In this document: piece after piece, positions 1 through 8,985 of the stretch | Layout of the letters: the number at the start of each line of letters is the position of its first letter | Position numbering within the stretch: position 1 is the first letter of the stretch | DNA from: Nocardia arizonensis | Lineage (GTDB): Bacteria > Actinomycetota > Actinomycetes > Mycobacteriales > Mycobacteriaceae | DNA: 64,000 nucleotides | Direction: 5' to 3' | Assembly (NCBI RefSeq): GCF_001310275.1 | Contig: NZ_LGYZ01000083.1 | Location: 62,001-126,000, forward strand | Program-made: the position numbers and the translations under genes | The notes under the pieces: generated by a model | Told to the model about the DNA's origin: nothing | Seen by the model: only the letters and a program-made list of their open reading frames with translations | Database searches by the model: none

Positions 1-2
1 GC

Positions 3-245
3 GAGGCGGGCACGCGATACACCAGCGCGCCCTACAACCTGCTCAAGTCGCACATCGCGATGCTGTTACGCGCCGCCGACACCGACGGTGAACCGGCGCT
101 GATCGCCGACGTGCTGCTGGCCGCGCTCGGCGCACCGCTGGTCATGTACCAGATGCGGCAACTCGGCTACGAGCGCACGCAGATCAGCGACAACTGGGAG
201 AGATTCGTCGCGCTGATCGTCGGGGCCGGTTCGCCAGTAGAGTGA
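3..245 (+). CDS. TetR-like regulator, C-terminal part only
   Basis: An open frame enters from the left edge and stops with TGA at 243-245, giving about 80 residues. The piece is mostly helical, with a run of Ala/Leu and a Trp-containing last helix (DNWERFVALIVG). This looks like the ligand-binding C-terminal half of a TetR/AcrR regulator. The DNA-binding half lies outside the window, so the family call rests on style rather than a motif. It ends 6 bases before nadE on the same strand. Confidence 0.5.
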   Translation, partial: EAGTRYTSAPYNLLKSHIAMLLRAADTDGEPALIADVLLAALGAPLVMYQMRQLGYERTQISDNWERFVALIVGAGSPVE

Positions 246-251
246 GCTGCC

Positions 252-1103
252 ATGGCCAGCGCTACCTCACCTTCCCCGGCATCCGGTGTCCGCGAACAGA
301 TCATCGCCGAATTGGGCGTCCAGCCGACGATCGAACCGAAGGTCGAGGTGCGCCGCCGCGTCGAATTCCTCAAGGACTACCTGTGTGCCACGCCCGCACG
401 GGGTTTCGTCCTCGGCGTCAGCGGCGGACAGGACAGCGCGCTGACCGGGCGGCTGTGCCAGCTGGCCGCCGAGGAACTGCGCGCCGACGGTGTCGATGCC
501 ACCTTCTTCGCGGTCCGGCTGCCCTACGGCGTGCAGGCCGACGAGATGGACGCCCGCGTCGCGATGAAGTTCATCCAACCCGATCGCTCGGTGGTGGTGA
601 ACGTGCGCCCCAGCGCCAACGCGGTCGCAGGCGAGGTCGCCTCGGCGCTGTCGGTCGACAAACTCCGCGATTTCGTGCGCGGCAACGTCAAGGCCCGTGA
701 ACGGATGGTGATCCAGTACGCCATCGCCGGACAGGAGAATCTGCTCGTGGTCGGCACCGATCACGCCGCCGAGGCGATCACCGGATTCTTCACCAAATAC
801 GGCGACGGCGGTGTGGATCTCACCCCGCTCACCGGACTCACGAAGCGGCAGGGCGCGGCCCTGCTCCAGGAACTCGGCGCGCCGGAGAGCATCTGGTCCA
901 AGGTGCCCACCGCCGATCTCGAGGACGACCGGCCCGCGCTGCCCGACGAGGAGGCGATGGGCCTGCGCTACAGCGAGATCGATGACTATCTCGAGGGCGA
1001 GGAGGTCACCGCGGAAGTGGCCGAGCGGCTCGAGACGATCTTCCGCAACACCCGCCACAAGCGCACCGTGCCGGTCACTCCGCTCGACACCTGGTGGCGC
1101 TGA
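252..1103 (+). CDS. nadE: NH3-dependent NAD(+) synthetase
   Basis: The 283-residue product should convert deamido-NAD to NAD using ATP and ammonia, the last step of NAD biosynthesis, in the cytosol. The N-type ATP pyrophosphatase loop SGGQDS is at residues 57-62. The later blocks (LVVGTDHAAEAITGFFTKYG and the DLEDDRPALPDE region) match the short bacterial NadE. There is no N-terminal nitrilase domain, so ammonia and not glutamine should be the donor, unlike the long glutamine-dependent enzyme of mycobacteria. The length is normal for this form. ATG at 252 follows the preceding stop by 6 bases. Confidence 0.93.
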   Translation: MASATSPSPASGVREQIIAELGVQPTIEPKVEVRRRVEFLKDYLCATPARGFVLGVSGGQDSALTGRLCQLAAEELRADGVDATFFAVRLPYGVQADEMDARVAMKFIQPDRSVVVNVRPSANAVAGEVASALSVDKLRDFVRGNVKARERMVIQYAIAGQENLLVVGTDHAAEAITGFFTKYGDGGVDLTPLTGLTKRQGAALLQELGAPESIWSKVPTADLEDDRPALPDEEAMGLRYSEIDDYLEGEEVTAEVAERLETIFRNTRHKRTVPVTPLDTWWR

Positions 1104-1145
1104 GCCACGCCGGGCTCGACGCCGGCGGGTCGCTCCCGGCCCGTG

Positions 1146-1388
1146 TCACCCGCCGGCGAACGGCGGCAGCACGTCGACACGGCCGGTCAGCGCCGCCGAC
1201 GGATCGCGGGTCAGCTCGTCGCCGATGAGATAGGCGCACACGCCGAGCATGGTGTCCAGGTCCGGCCCGTAGGTCCCGGCGAGCCTGACCCGCAGATCGG
1301 CGACGGTGGCGCCGCTCGGCAGGTCGAGTATCTCGCTGTCCTTGCCAACCGCGTCGGCGATCGCGGCGAAATAGCGGATCTCAACCAC
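1146..1388 (-). CDS. moaD: MoaD, small subunit of molybdopterin synthase
   Basis: This is an 80-residue ubiquitin-fold sulfur carrier that ends in the diagnostic Gly-Gly (LPPFAGG). The terminal glycine carries the thiocarboxylate used by MoaE to build the dithiolene of molybdopterin. The start is GTG at 1388, inside the end of moaA, so the two overlap by 8 bases and are probably translationally coupled. A longer upstream reading only runs through the moaA frame and is not used. The partner large subunit moaE is encoded at 4862-5302 on the other strand. Confidence 0.9.
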   Translation of the reverse strand: MVEIRYFAAIADAVGKDSEILDLPSGATVADLRVRLAGTYGPDLDTMLGVCAYLIGDELTRDPSAALTGRVDVLPPFAGG

Positions 1389-2439
1389 CGATGGCTCCCA
1401 TCGTGCGTTCGGGCGGGACGAAATTCTCGGCATCGATACCGTGCCCCGCCCATTTGTGCCACATCGCGCCGCGCCAGATGGCGGCAAGTTCCTCATCGTC
1501 CGCGCCGCCGCGCAGGGCGGCGCGCACATCGAATTCCTCGTCGCTGAACAGGCAGGAGCGCAGCATGCCATCGGCGGTGAGCCGGGTGCGATCGCAGGTG
1601 TCGCAGAATTTTCGGGTCACGGTGGCGATCACGCCTACGGTGGCCGGACCTCCGTCGACCGACCAGCGCTCGGCCGGTGCCGAGGGATCGGGCCGTCCCA
1701 CCTCGGTGAGCTCGAATCGCGCGCCGAGCACCTCGAGCAGTTCGGCGGCGGTCACCATATTGGCGCGCGCCCACTCGTGATCGGCGTCGAGCGGCATCTC
1801 CTCGATGAATCGCAGCTCGCAGCCCTCGTCGAGACACCAGCGCAGCAGATCCGCCGCACCCGACAGGGTCTCGCGCATGAGCACCGCGTTCACCTTGACC
1901 GGGGCCAGACCGGCCGCGTGCGCGGACTTGATACCCGCCAGCACCGAGTCGAGCCGGTCGCGCCGGGTCAGGCGGGCGAAGCCGAGACGGTCGACGGTGT
2001 CGAGGGAGACATTGACCCGGCTCAGACCGGCCCGCGCCAGATCGTGAGCGCGATGCGCCAAACCGACGCCATTGGTCGTCATGGCCAACGGGGTCTGCGG
2101 CACCCGCTCGTGACAGCCTGCGACGATCCGTTCCAGCTCCCGCCGCACCAGCGGCTCGCCGCCGGTGAACCTGACCTCGCGCACCCCGAGTTCACGCACC
2201 GCGAGCGCGACCAGCCGCACGATCTCATCGACGGTCAGCAGCTCGTGTTTCGGGATCGGCGCGAGACCCTCCTCGGGCATGCAATAGGTGCAGCGCAGCG
2301 AGCACTTCTCGGTGATCGACACACGCAGGTCACGGGCGACCCGGCCGTACCGGTCCACAAGGAGCGGCGTATCGGGCCGTCCGTCGAGCGAGGGCATGCC
2401 GGATCGGACGGTAGGCATCCCCATATCGACCAGCGTCAC
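1381..2439 (-). CDS. moaA: GTP 3',8-cyclase MoaA (radical SAM)
   Basis: The 352-residue enzyme performs the first step of molybdenum cofactor synthesis from GTP, together with MoaC. The N-terminal radical-SAM cluster CSLRCTYC has Cys46, Cys50 and Cys53. The second 4Fe-4S cluster near the C terminus is Cys279, Cys282 and Cys296 (CDTC...C). The tail ends MGAIGG, with the Gly-Gly needed for MoaA activity. GTG at 2439 is taken as the start. ATG at 2424 would give 347 residues and cannot be excluded, since neither has a strong ribosome site. It is divergent from moeA. Confidence 0.93.
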   Translation of the reverse strand: MTLVDMGMPTVRSGMPSLDGRPDTPLLVDRYGRVARDLRVSITEKCSLRCTYCMPEEGLAPIPKHELLTVDEIVRLVALAVRELGVREVRFTGGEPLVRRELERIVAGCHERVPQTPLAMTTNGVGLAHRAHDLARAGLSRVNVSLDTVDRLGFARLTRRDRLDSVLAGIKSAHAAGLAPVKVNAVLMRETLSGAADLLRWCLDEGCELRFIEEMPLDADHEWARANMVTAAELLEVLGARFELTEVGRPDPSAPAERWSVDGGPATVGVIATVTRKFCDTCDRTRLTADGMLRSCLFSDEEFDVRAALRGGADDEELAAIWRGAMWHKWAGHGIDAENFVPPERTMGAIGG

Positions 2440-2592
2440 AGTCCCATTATGTACACCCCTCGGCCTCGCGATACGAGCACACCGCCGGCGTCGCGTCACA
2501 CCGGATCTCACATATCGCCATGTCAGGCGGTGAGTTCCAGCCGACACCGCGATGCCGGATCGGCGCGTCGTGCGGGCGATAGGCTGGCCGAC

Positions 2593-3801
2593 ATGAACGC
2601 TCGGCCCGCCCGCATCTCGGCACGGTCCGTCGACGAGTACCGCGATACCGTCGAGGGGCTGCTGCGGCCATTGGCAGCGCGTCCCCTCGAGGATGTCGCG
2701 GTGCCGGCCGCACTGGACCGGCTGCTCGCCGCGGATATGCGATCCCCGGTGGAACTGCCGGTCTTCCGCAATTCCGCCATGGACGGCTACGCGGTGGACG
2801 CGGCCTCGGTGCTGGTCACGCCGGTCACGCTGCCGGTGGCGGGCGTGGTCGCCGCGGGCGACGCGGGTCGCGCGCCGCTGCCCCCGGGCGCCGCGGTGAA
2901 GATCATGACCGGCGCGCCGCTGCCCCCGGGCGCGGACTGCGTGGTCCCGGTGGAGGACACCGAATCCGACGGCGCGACCGTCACCGTGCGGCGCGGGCGA
3001 TCCACGGGCGAATTCGTGCGCGAACCGGGTACCGACGTGCGGGCGGGCGATTTGCTCGTGCCCGCGGGCACGGCGCTGGCGCCGCGCCACATCGCCGCCC
3101 TCGCGGCCGTCGGGCTGGCCGAGGTTCCGGTGTTCGTGCCGGTGCGCGCCGCGGTGATCACCACCGGCGACGAACTCGTGCCTGCCGGAAAACCGTTGCG
3201 CCCCGGTCAGATCTACAACTCCAACGGCATAGCGCTCGCGGCGGCGTTGCGCGCCAACGGCGTTGCCGTCACCACGGTCGAGCACAGCACCGACGACCCC
3301 GCGGTTCTGCGTGAACTGCTCACCGCCGCGACGCGATCCGCCGATCTGGTGATCACCTCCGGCGGGGTGTCCAAGGGAGATTTCGAAGTGGTCAAGGATG
3401 TGCTCGCCCCGCTCGGCGGCGTCTTCGGCTCGGTCGCGATGCAACCGGGCGGTCCACAGGGGCTCACGGTCGTCGACGGGGTGCCGGTGCTGAGTTTCCC
3501 GGGCAATCCGGTGAGCACGATGGTCTCCTTCGAGGTGTTCGCCCGGCCGATTCTGCGCGCGCTGAGCGGTTTGGCGCCGGTACCCGACCGGGAGGCGCGC
3601 CTGGCCGAACCGGTGCGCTCGCCCGCCGGTCGGCGGCAGTTCCTGCGCGGGCGGCTCACCGACGCGGGCGTGGTCGAATTAGTCTCGGGTCCGGGTTCGC
3701 ATCTCGTGGCGGGCATGGCCTGGGCCGACGTACTCGTCGACATTCCGGCCGAGGCCACCGAACTGCCCGCGGGCGCCGCCGTCCGTGTGCGCGCGCTGTG
3801 A
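2593..3801 (+). CDS. moeA: Molybdopterin molybdenumtransferase MoeA
   Basis: The 402-residue protein inserts molybdate into adenylylated molybdopterin. The family signature around NSAMDGYAVDA is at about residues 60-70. The central MoCF-binding region has VITTGDELVPAG and the TSGGVSKGDFEVV block. The C-terminal domain IV is present, so the length is normal. ATG at 2593 lies 7 bases after a TAGGCT hexamer (2580-2585) that could be a -10 box, so the message may be leaderless. It is first of three plus-strand Moco genes and is divergent from moaA-moaD. Confidence 0.92.
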   Translation: MNARPARISARSVDEYRDTVEGLLRPLAARPLEDVAVPAALDRLLAADMRSPVELPVFRNSAMDGYAVDAASVLVTPVTLPVAGVVAAGDAGRAPLPPGAAVKIMTGAPLPPGADCVVPVEDTESDGATVTVRRGRSTGEFVREPGTDVRAGDLLVPAGTALAPRHIAALAAVGLAEVPVFVPVRAAVITTGDELVPAGKPLRPGQIYNSNGIALAAALRANGVAVTTVEHSTDDPAVLRELLTAATRSADLVITSGGVSKGDFEVVKDVLAPLGGVFGSVAMQPGGPQGLTVVDGVPVLSFPGNPVSTMVSFEVFARPILRALSGLAPVPDREARLAEPVRSPAGRRQFLRGRLTDAGVVELVSGPGSHLVAGMAWADVLVDIPAEATELPAGAAVRVRAL

Positions 3802-3843
3802 CTTCTTCGCGCCGCGGGTACCGACTGTGCCAGGGTGGAAGGT

Positions 3844-4875
3844 ATGAGTGAGTTGTCGCATCTCGACCGCGAGGGCCGGGCCCGGATGGTCGACGTGAGC
3901 GCGAAGTCCGACACCACCCGCGTCGCCGTTGCCGCCGGGGAACTACGTACCACCGCCGAGGTGGTGGCCCTGGTCCGCGCCGACGACATGCCCAAGGCCG
4001 ATGTGCTGTCCACCGCGCGCATCGCGGGCATCGCCGGTGCGAAGAAGACCTCCGAACTCATCCCGCTATGCCATCAGCTCGCGCTGTCGTCGGTGCGGGT
4101 GGAATTCGGCTTCACCGCGGACGCCATCACGATCGAGGCGACCGCGAAGACCAAGGGGCCCACCGGTGTCGAGATGGAGGCGCTGACCGCGGTGGCGGTC
4201 GCCGGACTCACCCTGCACGACATGGTCAAGGCCGTCGATCCCGCGGCGACGCTCAACGGAGTCAGGCTGCTCGCCAAGGATGGCGGCAAGCACGGACACT
4301 GGACCCGCCCCGATACCGCCGACATCCCGCCCGAGCAGAGCCCGCCGGAGGACGATTCCGTCGATCTCGTCGCCGATGGCGACACCGTCCCGGAGATGAG
4401 GACGGCGGCCGTCGTGGTCGCCTCCACCGGCGCCGCGGCGGGCATCCGCGCGGACACGACCGGACCGGTTCTCGTGGAATGGCTTACCGGACTGGGCTAT
4501 TCGGTCCGCGGTCCGCTCGTCTACGCCGATGCCGACATCACCGTCGGAATCGCCGACGCCCTGCATCTGTCGCCCGCGCTGGTCGTCACCACCGGCGGCA
4601 CCGGCGCCTCCCCCACCGACGCGACCCCCGAGGCGACCCTCGCGGTGCTCGACCGCGAACTCCCCGGCGTCGCCGAGGCGATCCGGCAGCGCGGCACCGC
4701 GAAATTCCCGCTCGCCGCGCTCAGCCGCGGGGTGGCCGGATTGGCGGGCGCCTCGGTCGTGGTCAACCTGCCCGGATCACCGGGTGGGGTCGAGGACGGC
4801 ATGGCCGTCCTCGAGCCACTGTTGGATCACCTGATAGCGCAAGTAGCCGGAGGCGGCAGACATGACAACCCGTGA
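3844..4875 (+). CDS. moaCB: Bifunctional MoaC-MoaB fusion protein
   Basis: This 343-residue protein joins two Moco enzymes. Residues 1 to about 155 are MoaC (cyclic pyranopterin monophosphate synthase), recognisable by KADVLSTARIAGIAGAKKTS followed by IPLCHQL. A low-complexity acidic linker follows. From about residue 180 the protein is MoaB/Mog-like, with VVTTGGTGASPTDATPEA, the molybdopterin-adenylylation fold. Such fusions are known in some actinomycetes. ATG at 3844 is preferred because AGGGTGG lies 5 bases before it; GTG at 3835 is an alternative. It overlaps moaE by 14 bases. Confidence 0.92.
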   Translation: MSELSHLDREGRARMVDVSAKSDTTRVAVAAGELRTTAEVVALVRADDMPKADVLSTARIAGIAGAKKTSELIPLCHQLALSSVRVEFGFTADAITIEATAKTKGPTGVEMEALTAVAVAGLTLHDMVKAVDPAATLNGVRLLAKDGGKHGHWTRPDTADIPPEQSPPEDDSVDLVADGDTVPEMRTAAVVVASTGAAAGIRADTTGPVLVEWLTGLGYSVRGPLVYADADITVGIADALHLSPALVVTTGGTGASPTDATPEATLAVLDRELPGVAEAIRQRGTAKFPLAALSRGVAGLAGASVVVNLPGSPGGVEDGMAVLEPLLDHLIAQVAGGGRHDNP

Positions 4876-5302
4876 GGACGCGCTGGTCCGCGTCGCCCGC
4901 ATCAGCGACCGTCCACTCGACCCCGCCGAAGCGGAGGCCGCGGTCACCGGTCCCGAACACGGCGCGGTGGTCGTCTTCACCGGCAAGGTGCGCGACCACG
5001 ACGGCGGACAGGCGGTGTCGGCGCTGGAGTACTCCGCCCATCCCCGGGCGGACCGGTTCCTGCGGACCTGCTGCTCCGAGGTCGCCGCGGCCTCGGGTCT
5101 GCCGGTTGCGGCCGTGCACCGGGTGGGCCCGTTGACCATCGGCGATCTTGCCATTGTGGTCGCGGTGGCCGCGCCGCATCGGGCCGAGGCATTCGGCGTC
5201 TGCGCCGAATTGGTCGATCGCATCAAACTCGAGGTGCCGATCTGGAAACGCCAGTTGTTCGCCGATGGACTGTCCGAATGGGTCAATGCCTGTGGGCATT
5301 AA
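4862..5302 (+). CDS. moaE: MoaE, large subunit of molybdopterin synthase
   Basis: The 146-residue catalytic subunit transfers two sulfurs from MoaD thiocarboxylate to precursor Z. The sequence carries the family blocks GAVVVFTGKVRDHD, the LEYSAHP segment and the conserved IWKRQ lysine motif near the end. The start overlaps the end of the moaC-moaB fusion by 14 bases, which fits translational coupling. Its MoaD partner is encoded 3.5 kb away on the opposite strand, so the complex is made from two divergent transcription units. Confidence 0.93.
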   Translation: MTTREDALVRVARISDRPLDPAEAEAAVTGPEHGAVVVFTGKVRDHDGGQAVSALEYSAHPRADRFLRTCCSEVAAASGLPVAAVHRVGPLTIGDLAIVVAVAAPHRAEAFGVCAELVDRIKLEVPIWKRQLFADGLSEWVNACGH

Positions 5303-5394
5303 CCATTCCGTGACGTGATTCCAATGACGAATCAAAACGACCGGGCTAGCGTTCTCGCCCGAAGTGTTCATCCGGTTGTGCTGCAGGAGGACGC

Positions 5395-6402
5395 GTGGGA
5401 ACCGATCAAGTGCTGCTGCATCGTTTCGTCATCTCGCAGCTCAGCGCGGCCGGGCTGGATCGGGACACGTTGATTCGGGAGACCGGTCTACCGGAATGGA
5501 CGATGTCGGGCGACGACGTGCACCTGCCGTCGGAGACCTTCTCGCGGCTGTGGGAATTGGGCGAACACGGTCTGGGCGACCCGAATGTCGCGCTGGAAGT
5601 GGCCCGTCGCTACGAATTGCCCAGTCTCGGACTCTACGACTATCTGTTCTCCACCGCGCCCACTCTCGGCGCGGGCTTGGCGACCTGCGGGCCCTATGTC
5701 GCCGCCGTCACCACCAATCACCGCTTCGACCTGGTCACCGACAACGAATACGAGACCAGTCTGCGCCTCGAGATGATCGAGGGCGAGGGGCGCGGTCGGG
5801 ATCTGACCCAGCTGTGGGGACTGTCGGCCGTGCTGAGCCGCGCGCGCCGAGCGCTCGAGGGTCCGCTCGCGCCGGTGCGGGTCTCGCTGCGCCAACACGC
5901 ACCGCGGTGCTATGACACCTTCGTGGACGTCTTCGGCACCGCCGACATCACCTTCGAGGCCGATCTGGACGCCATGACCTTCCGCAGTAGCGATCTGGAT
6001 CGCCCGCTGACCACCGCCGATCCCGTACTCGCCGCCATTCTGCGCCCGCTCGCCGATGCGCTGCCGCCACCGCCGCCGCTGGCCACCGCCTGGCCCCGGC
6101 GGGTCGCGGACGCCCTCGCCGACACCCTCGCCACCGGTGACGCCTCGCTGGAACGGGTCGCGCGCGGTCTTGCGACCAGCCCGCGCACGCTGCAACGCAG
6201 GCTCATGGAGGCGGGCACCACCTGGCGCAAGGAATTGGACCGGGCGCGCGACGCGAGATTGCGCCAGGCGGCGGCGACCGGCCCGCTCAGCCGCGCCCGC
6301 CAGGCCCAGCTGCTCGGCTATTCGGATGCGGGGGCGATGCGGCGGGCGGCCAGACGATGGGCCGCCCCCGACAACGCGCACCGCGCCGACCGCTTCGACT
6401 GA
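5395..6402 (+). CDS. AraC-family regulator with arabinose-binding-type N domain
   Basis: The 335-residue protein has an N-terminal ligand-sensing region of the kind seen in OruR/ArgR-like AraC regulators. The C-terminal AraC helix-turn-helix pair covers about residues 230-320 (LERVARGLATSPRTLQRRLMEAG). The last helix region is Ala/Arg rich and shorter than usual, ending in a charged tail. GTG at 5395 follows GCAGGAGG at 5382-5389, a good ribosome site that fixes the start. The ligand and targets are unknown. No adjacent enzyme gene stands out, and the downstream gene is convergent. Confidence 0.85.
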   Translation: MGTDQVLLHRFVISQLSAAGLDRDTLIRETGLPEWTMSGDDVHLPSETFSRLWELGEHGLGDPNVALEVARRYELPSLGLYDYLFSTAPTLGAGLATCGPYVAAVTTNHRFDLVTDNEYETSLRLEMIEGEGRGRDLTQLWGLSAVLSRARRALEGPLAPVRVSLRQHAPRCYDTFVDVFGTADITFEADLDAMTFRSSDLDRPLTTADPVLAAILRPLADALPPPPPLATAWPRRVADALADTLATGDASLERVARGLATSPRTLQRRLMEAGTTWRKELDRARDARLRQAAATGPLSRARQAQLLGYSDAGAMRRAARRWAAPDNAHRADRFD

Positions 6403-6419
6403 ACGGTTCGGCGGCACGC

Positions 6420-6617
6420 TCAGACCTTGAGGAAGGTGGCCGCGATCCGCCAGAAGGTCGCGTCCTCGATCGTGCGGAAATCCCAGCTGTCGGCGATATC
6501 CCTGGTGGCGGCGACGATCGCGGGTACGTCGAAGTCCTCGCGCGTCGCTGTTCCCTTGGCTTCGAGTGCGGCGATCACATAGGCGGTGGCGCTCTCACAG
6601 GTTTCGGTTTCGTACAC
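6420..6617 (-). CDS. Small conserved-looking hypothetical protein
   Basis: The 65-residue acidic, Ala-rich protein starts MYETETCESATAYVIAALEA and ends FWRIAATFLKV. GTG at 6617 is chosen because GGGAG sits 8 bases upstream on the minus strand; the frame stays open further up but without a better start. No family is recognised. The composition, codon pattern and ribosome site support real coding. It is convergent with the AraC gene, only 17 bases away. An inverted repeat (CTGTCAG at 6731-6737 and CTGACAG at 6753-6759) lies upstream. Confidence 0.55.
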   Translation of the reverse strand: MYETETCESATAYVIAALEAKGTATREDFDVPAIVAATRDIADSWDFRTIEDATFWRIAATFLKV

Positions 6618-6820
6618 GGAAACGCTCCCATCGGTCGCAGAACAGCACGGCGATCTCACCTCTCGGGCCCCGACCCGGACTCGACGCGCGGCGCGTGCGC
6701 TACCGCGCGGACGCCGACGCGGCGGACCTGCTGTCAGTCTTGTTGTCCGCCTCTGACAGGCAAAGCACCGAACGCGCCGGCTTCGCGCAAACGCGCCAAT
6801 CTGACATATCTGACGCCTGG

Positions 6821-7861
6821 TCAGTGCGGGGTGTAGCGCCAGACCCCGAGCATGGTCTGCGGATCGAGGCGCTCGGCGGCGGTGTGCACCGTCTCGCGCA
6901 GCCGCCGCAGCGTGGATTCGGGTTCGAGTCCGGCGCCGATGAGCACCAGGCTGGTGGTGCGCGCCTCTCGGCGCGCCCAGCCGCTCGGCTCGAAGACGAT
7001 ATGGCGGCCGACCATGTGGAACAAGAACTTTCGGCGTTCCTCGGCCACCCCGAACGCGGCGAAGCCCTTGGCGCGGAATAGTCCGGCGGGCGGGTCCTCG
7101 AGGAAGCCGATGAAGCGGCGCGGATCGAGTTCGCGCTCGCTGGTGAACGACACGCTCGTGTAGTCGTCGTGCAGGTGCCGGTGGCCGTCGTCCTCGTGCT
7201 GGTGTTCGGACAGCAACTCGTCGAAGCTCAACTGCTCGGCGACGGTCGGCGCGCTGCGCCGCGGCCGGTCGAACAAGAGACCGGGGTCCATGCGGCCGAA
7301 AGCGGTCGCGTACACCGGCACTGTTCCGACGACATCGCCGATCTCGGTTCGCAGCCGGTCCAGATCCTCGGGCGGCAACCGATCGGCCTTGTTGACGACG
7401 ACCAGGTCGGCCAGGCGCAGATGGGTCACCAGTTCGGGGTGGCGGCGGCGGCTTTCGCGAAACTGCTCCGCGTCGACGACTTCCAGCAGACCGCCGTAGC
7501 GGATGCGCGGATTTTCGCTGCTCAGCACCATTCTGATGAGATTGCGCGGTTCGGCAAGACCACTGGCCTCCACCACGATGACGTCGATGCGGGATGTCGG
7601 ATGCGCGAGACGGTCGAACATCTCGTCGAGTTCGCCGATGTCCACCGCGCAGCAGACGCAGCCGTTGCTCAGCGACACCGTGGCGTCGACCTGACCGGCG
7701 ACCAACATGGCGTCGATGTTGACGGCGCCGAAATCATTGACCACCACGCCGATCCGGGTGCCGCGGTTGTCCCGGAGCAGATGGTTGAGCAGCGTCGTCT
7801 TCCCGGATCCCAGGAATCCGGCGACGATCAGAACAGGTATCCGCTCGGCCACCCGGACCAC
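6821..7861 (-). CDS. CobW/COG0523-family GTPase, putative metallochaperone
   Basis: The 346-residue protein has the P-loop GFLGSGKT at residues 15-22, the metal-binding GCVCC motif at 67-71, a guanine-specificity NKAD motif and a CobW C-terminal domain. A His/Asp-rich stretch (SEHQHEDDGHRHLHDD) in the middle is typical of zinc or cobalt handling members. The family delivers or allocates metal ions at the cost of GTP. No cobalamin gene is nearby, so a zinc-homeostasis role is as likely as a B12 role. It lies 32 bases downstream of the amidase gene on the same strand. Confidence 0.88.
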   Translation of the reverse strand: MVRVAERIPVLIVAGFLGSGKTTLLNHLLRDNRGTRIGVVVNDFGAVNIDAMLVAGQVDATVSLSNGCVCCAVDIGELDEMFDRLAHPTSRIDVIVVEASGLAEPRNLIRMVLSSENPRIRYGGLLEVVDAEQFRESRRRHPELVTHLRLADLVVVNKADRLPPEDLDRLRTEIGDVVGTVPVYATAFGRMDPGLLFDRPRRSAPTVAEQLSFDELLSEHQHEDDGHRHLHDDYTSVSFTSERELDPRRFIGFLEDPPAGLFRAKGFAAFGVAEERRKFLFHMVGRHIVFEPSGWARREARTTSLVLIGAGLEPESTLRRLRETVHTAAERLDPQTMLGVWRYTPH

Positions 7862-7893
7862 CCTAGTCGGCGGCCCGGGCGGCGCTCGGCGGC

Positions 7894-8985
7894 CTACTTG
7901 CCGGGTGCGACGAAGGTCGCGGCGAGGGTGTACGCCAGGTTGATCAGTTCGGTGGTGAGCGCGGATCCGTCGCCGCCGAGCACCTTGGCCAGCGGGGCGA
8001 GCAGTTCGATGACGCGCGCGGTCGGTGCGCCGGTGCCCCCGGGTACGGACGGTGTGGCGGGCACGGCCTTGCCCGGAACTGCCCGGTAACGCGGCGCCTC
8101 GGTCGCGGGCGCAACCTTGCCCGGCGCAGCCTGGTAACGCGGCGCCTCGGTGGCGGGCTCGGTCGCGGGACGGTCACCCGCCGATCCCGAGGTGCCCGCC
8201 GGTGTCGCCGAGAGCAGGTAACCGACCAGGCCGGTGGTGATGGCGACCGCGTGCTTCAGCTTGCCGTCGGACGATTCGAGCACCGCGGCGTCTTCGGGAT
8301 TGGCGCCGTTGCCCATTTCGACGAAGACATTGGGCACCCGGGTCAGCGCGGGCCCGGCGATATCGGCCCGGGTCTGCAAGCCGTCCTGGACGCCCGCGTA
8401 GTTCGCGGGCTGGAATCCGGCCTGTACATAGGCGTCGCGCACGGCCTTGGAGGCCGCCAGCCCCGAAGTGGATTGCACCCGGTCGGCCTCGGCGTCGGGG
8501 ATGGGCAGTTGCGGCACGATGAGGTGGAAACCGTGCGCGGTGGCGGGCGCGCTGTCGGCGTGGATGCTGACGGCGACCGCCGCGCCCGAGGCATTCGCGG
8601 CGCGGGCCCGCTCATCGACGCAGGGACCCGAGCCGGTGTCGTCGGGACGGCTCAGCACGACGCGCGCGCCGAGGCTCTCCAGGGCGGTCTTGACCAGCTG
8701 GGCCACATCCCAGTTGATGGTGTGTTCGGGGATTCCGTTGAGCGAGGTCATCCCGGTGGTCTGGCAGTCCTTGGTGCCGCCGCGGCCGTTGTCGACCTGC
8801 TTGGACAGGTTCTCCGGCGCAATGACCGCCTGATGGCCGGGGTCGACGAAGACGGTGCGGCCCGCGAGGGAATTGGCGGGCGGGTCCGGCGCGGCGAAGG
8901 CTACGGCGGGCACGGCGGAGGCGCCGAGCACGACCGCGGCCGCGATGGCGGTGCGAATTCCGGTTCGAATGACGGTTGGCTTCAT
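7894..8985 (-). CDS. Secreted N-acetylmuramoyl-L-alanine amidase (Ami1-like)
   Basis: The 363-residue exported enzyme should cleave the lactyl amide between MurNAc and the stem peptide. A signal peptide covers about residues 1-31. The Amidase_3 domain shows the zinc ligands in VFVDPGHQAV and SIHADS and the catalytic glutamate in VFVEMGNGAN. It resembles mycobacterial Rv3717 (Ami1). Unlike that short enzyme it has a C-terminal extension of about 100 residues with two copies of a 16-residue unit (ATEAPRY-A-PGK) and a hydrophobic end. The extension may reach into the wall. Named by motif, not by alignment. Confidence 0.86.
   Translation of the reverse strand: MKPTVIRTGIRTAIAAAVVLGASAVPAVAFAAPDPPANSLAGRTVFVDPGHQAVIAPENLSKQVDNGRGGTKDCQTTGMTSLNGIPEHTINWDVAQLVKTALESLGARVVLSRPDDTGSGPCVDERARAANASGAAVAVSIHADSAPATAHGFHLIVPQLPIPDAEADRVQSTSGLAASKAVRDAYVQAGFQPANYAGVQDGLQTRADIAGPALTRVPNVFVEMGNGANPEDAAVLESSDGKLKHAVAITTGLVGYLLSATPAGTSGSAGDRPATEPATEAPRYQAAPGKVAPATEAPRYRAVPGKAVPATPSVPGGTGAPTARVIELLAPLAKVLGGDGSALTTELINLAYTLAATFVAPGK

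Noticed and set aside
1441..2592. Long open frame upstream of and in frame with moeA
   Set aside because: It is the reverse shadow of moaA. The composition is His/Arg rich, there is no conserved motif, and moeA has a natural start at 2593.
2440..2592. Molybdenum cofactor riboswitch between moaA and moeA
   Set aside because: The 150-base gap shows no arrangement that I can match to the Moco riboswitch, and moeA looks leaderless.
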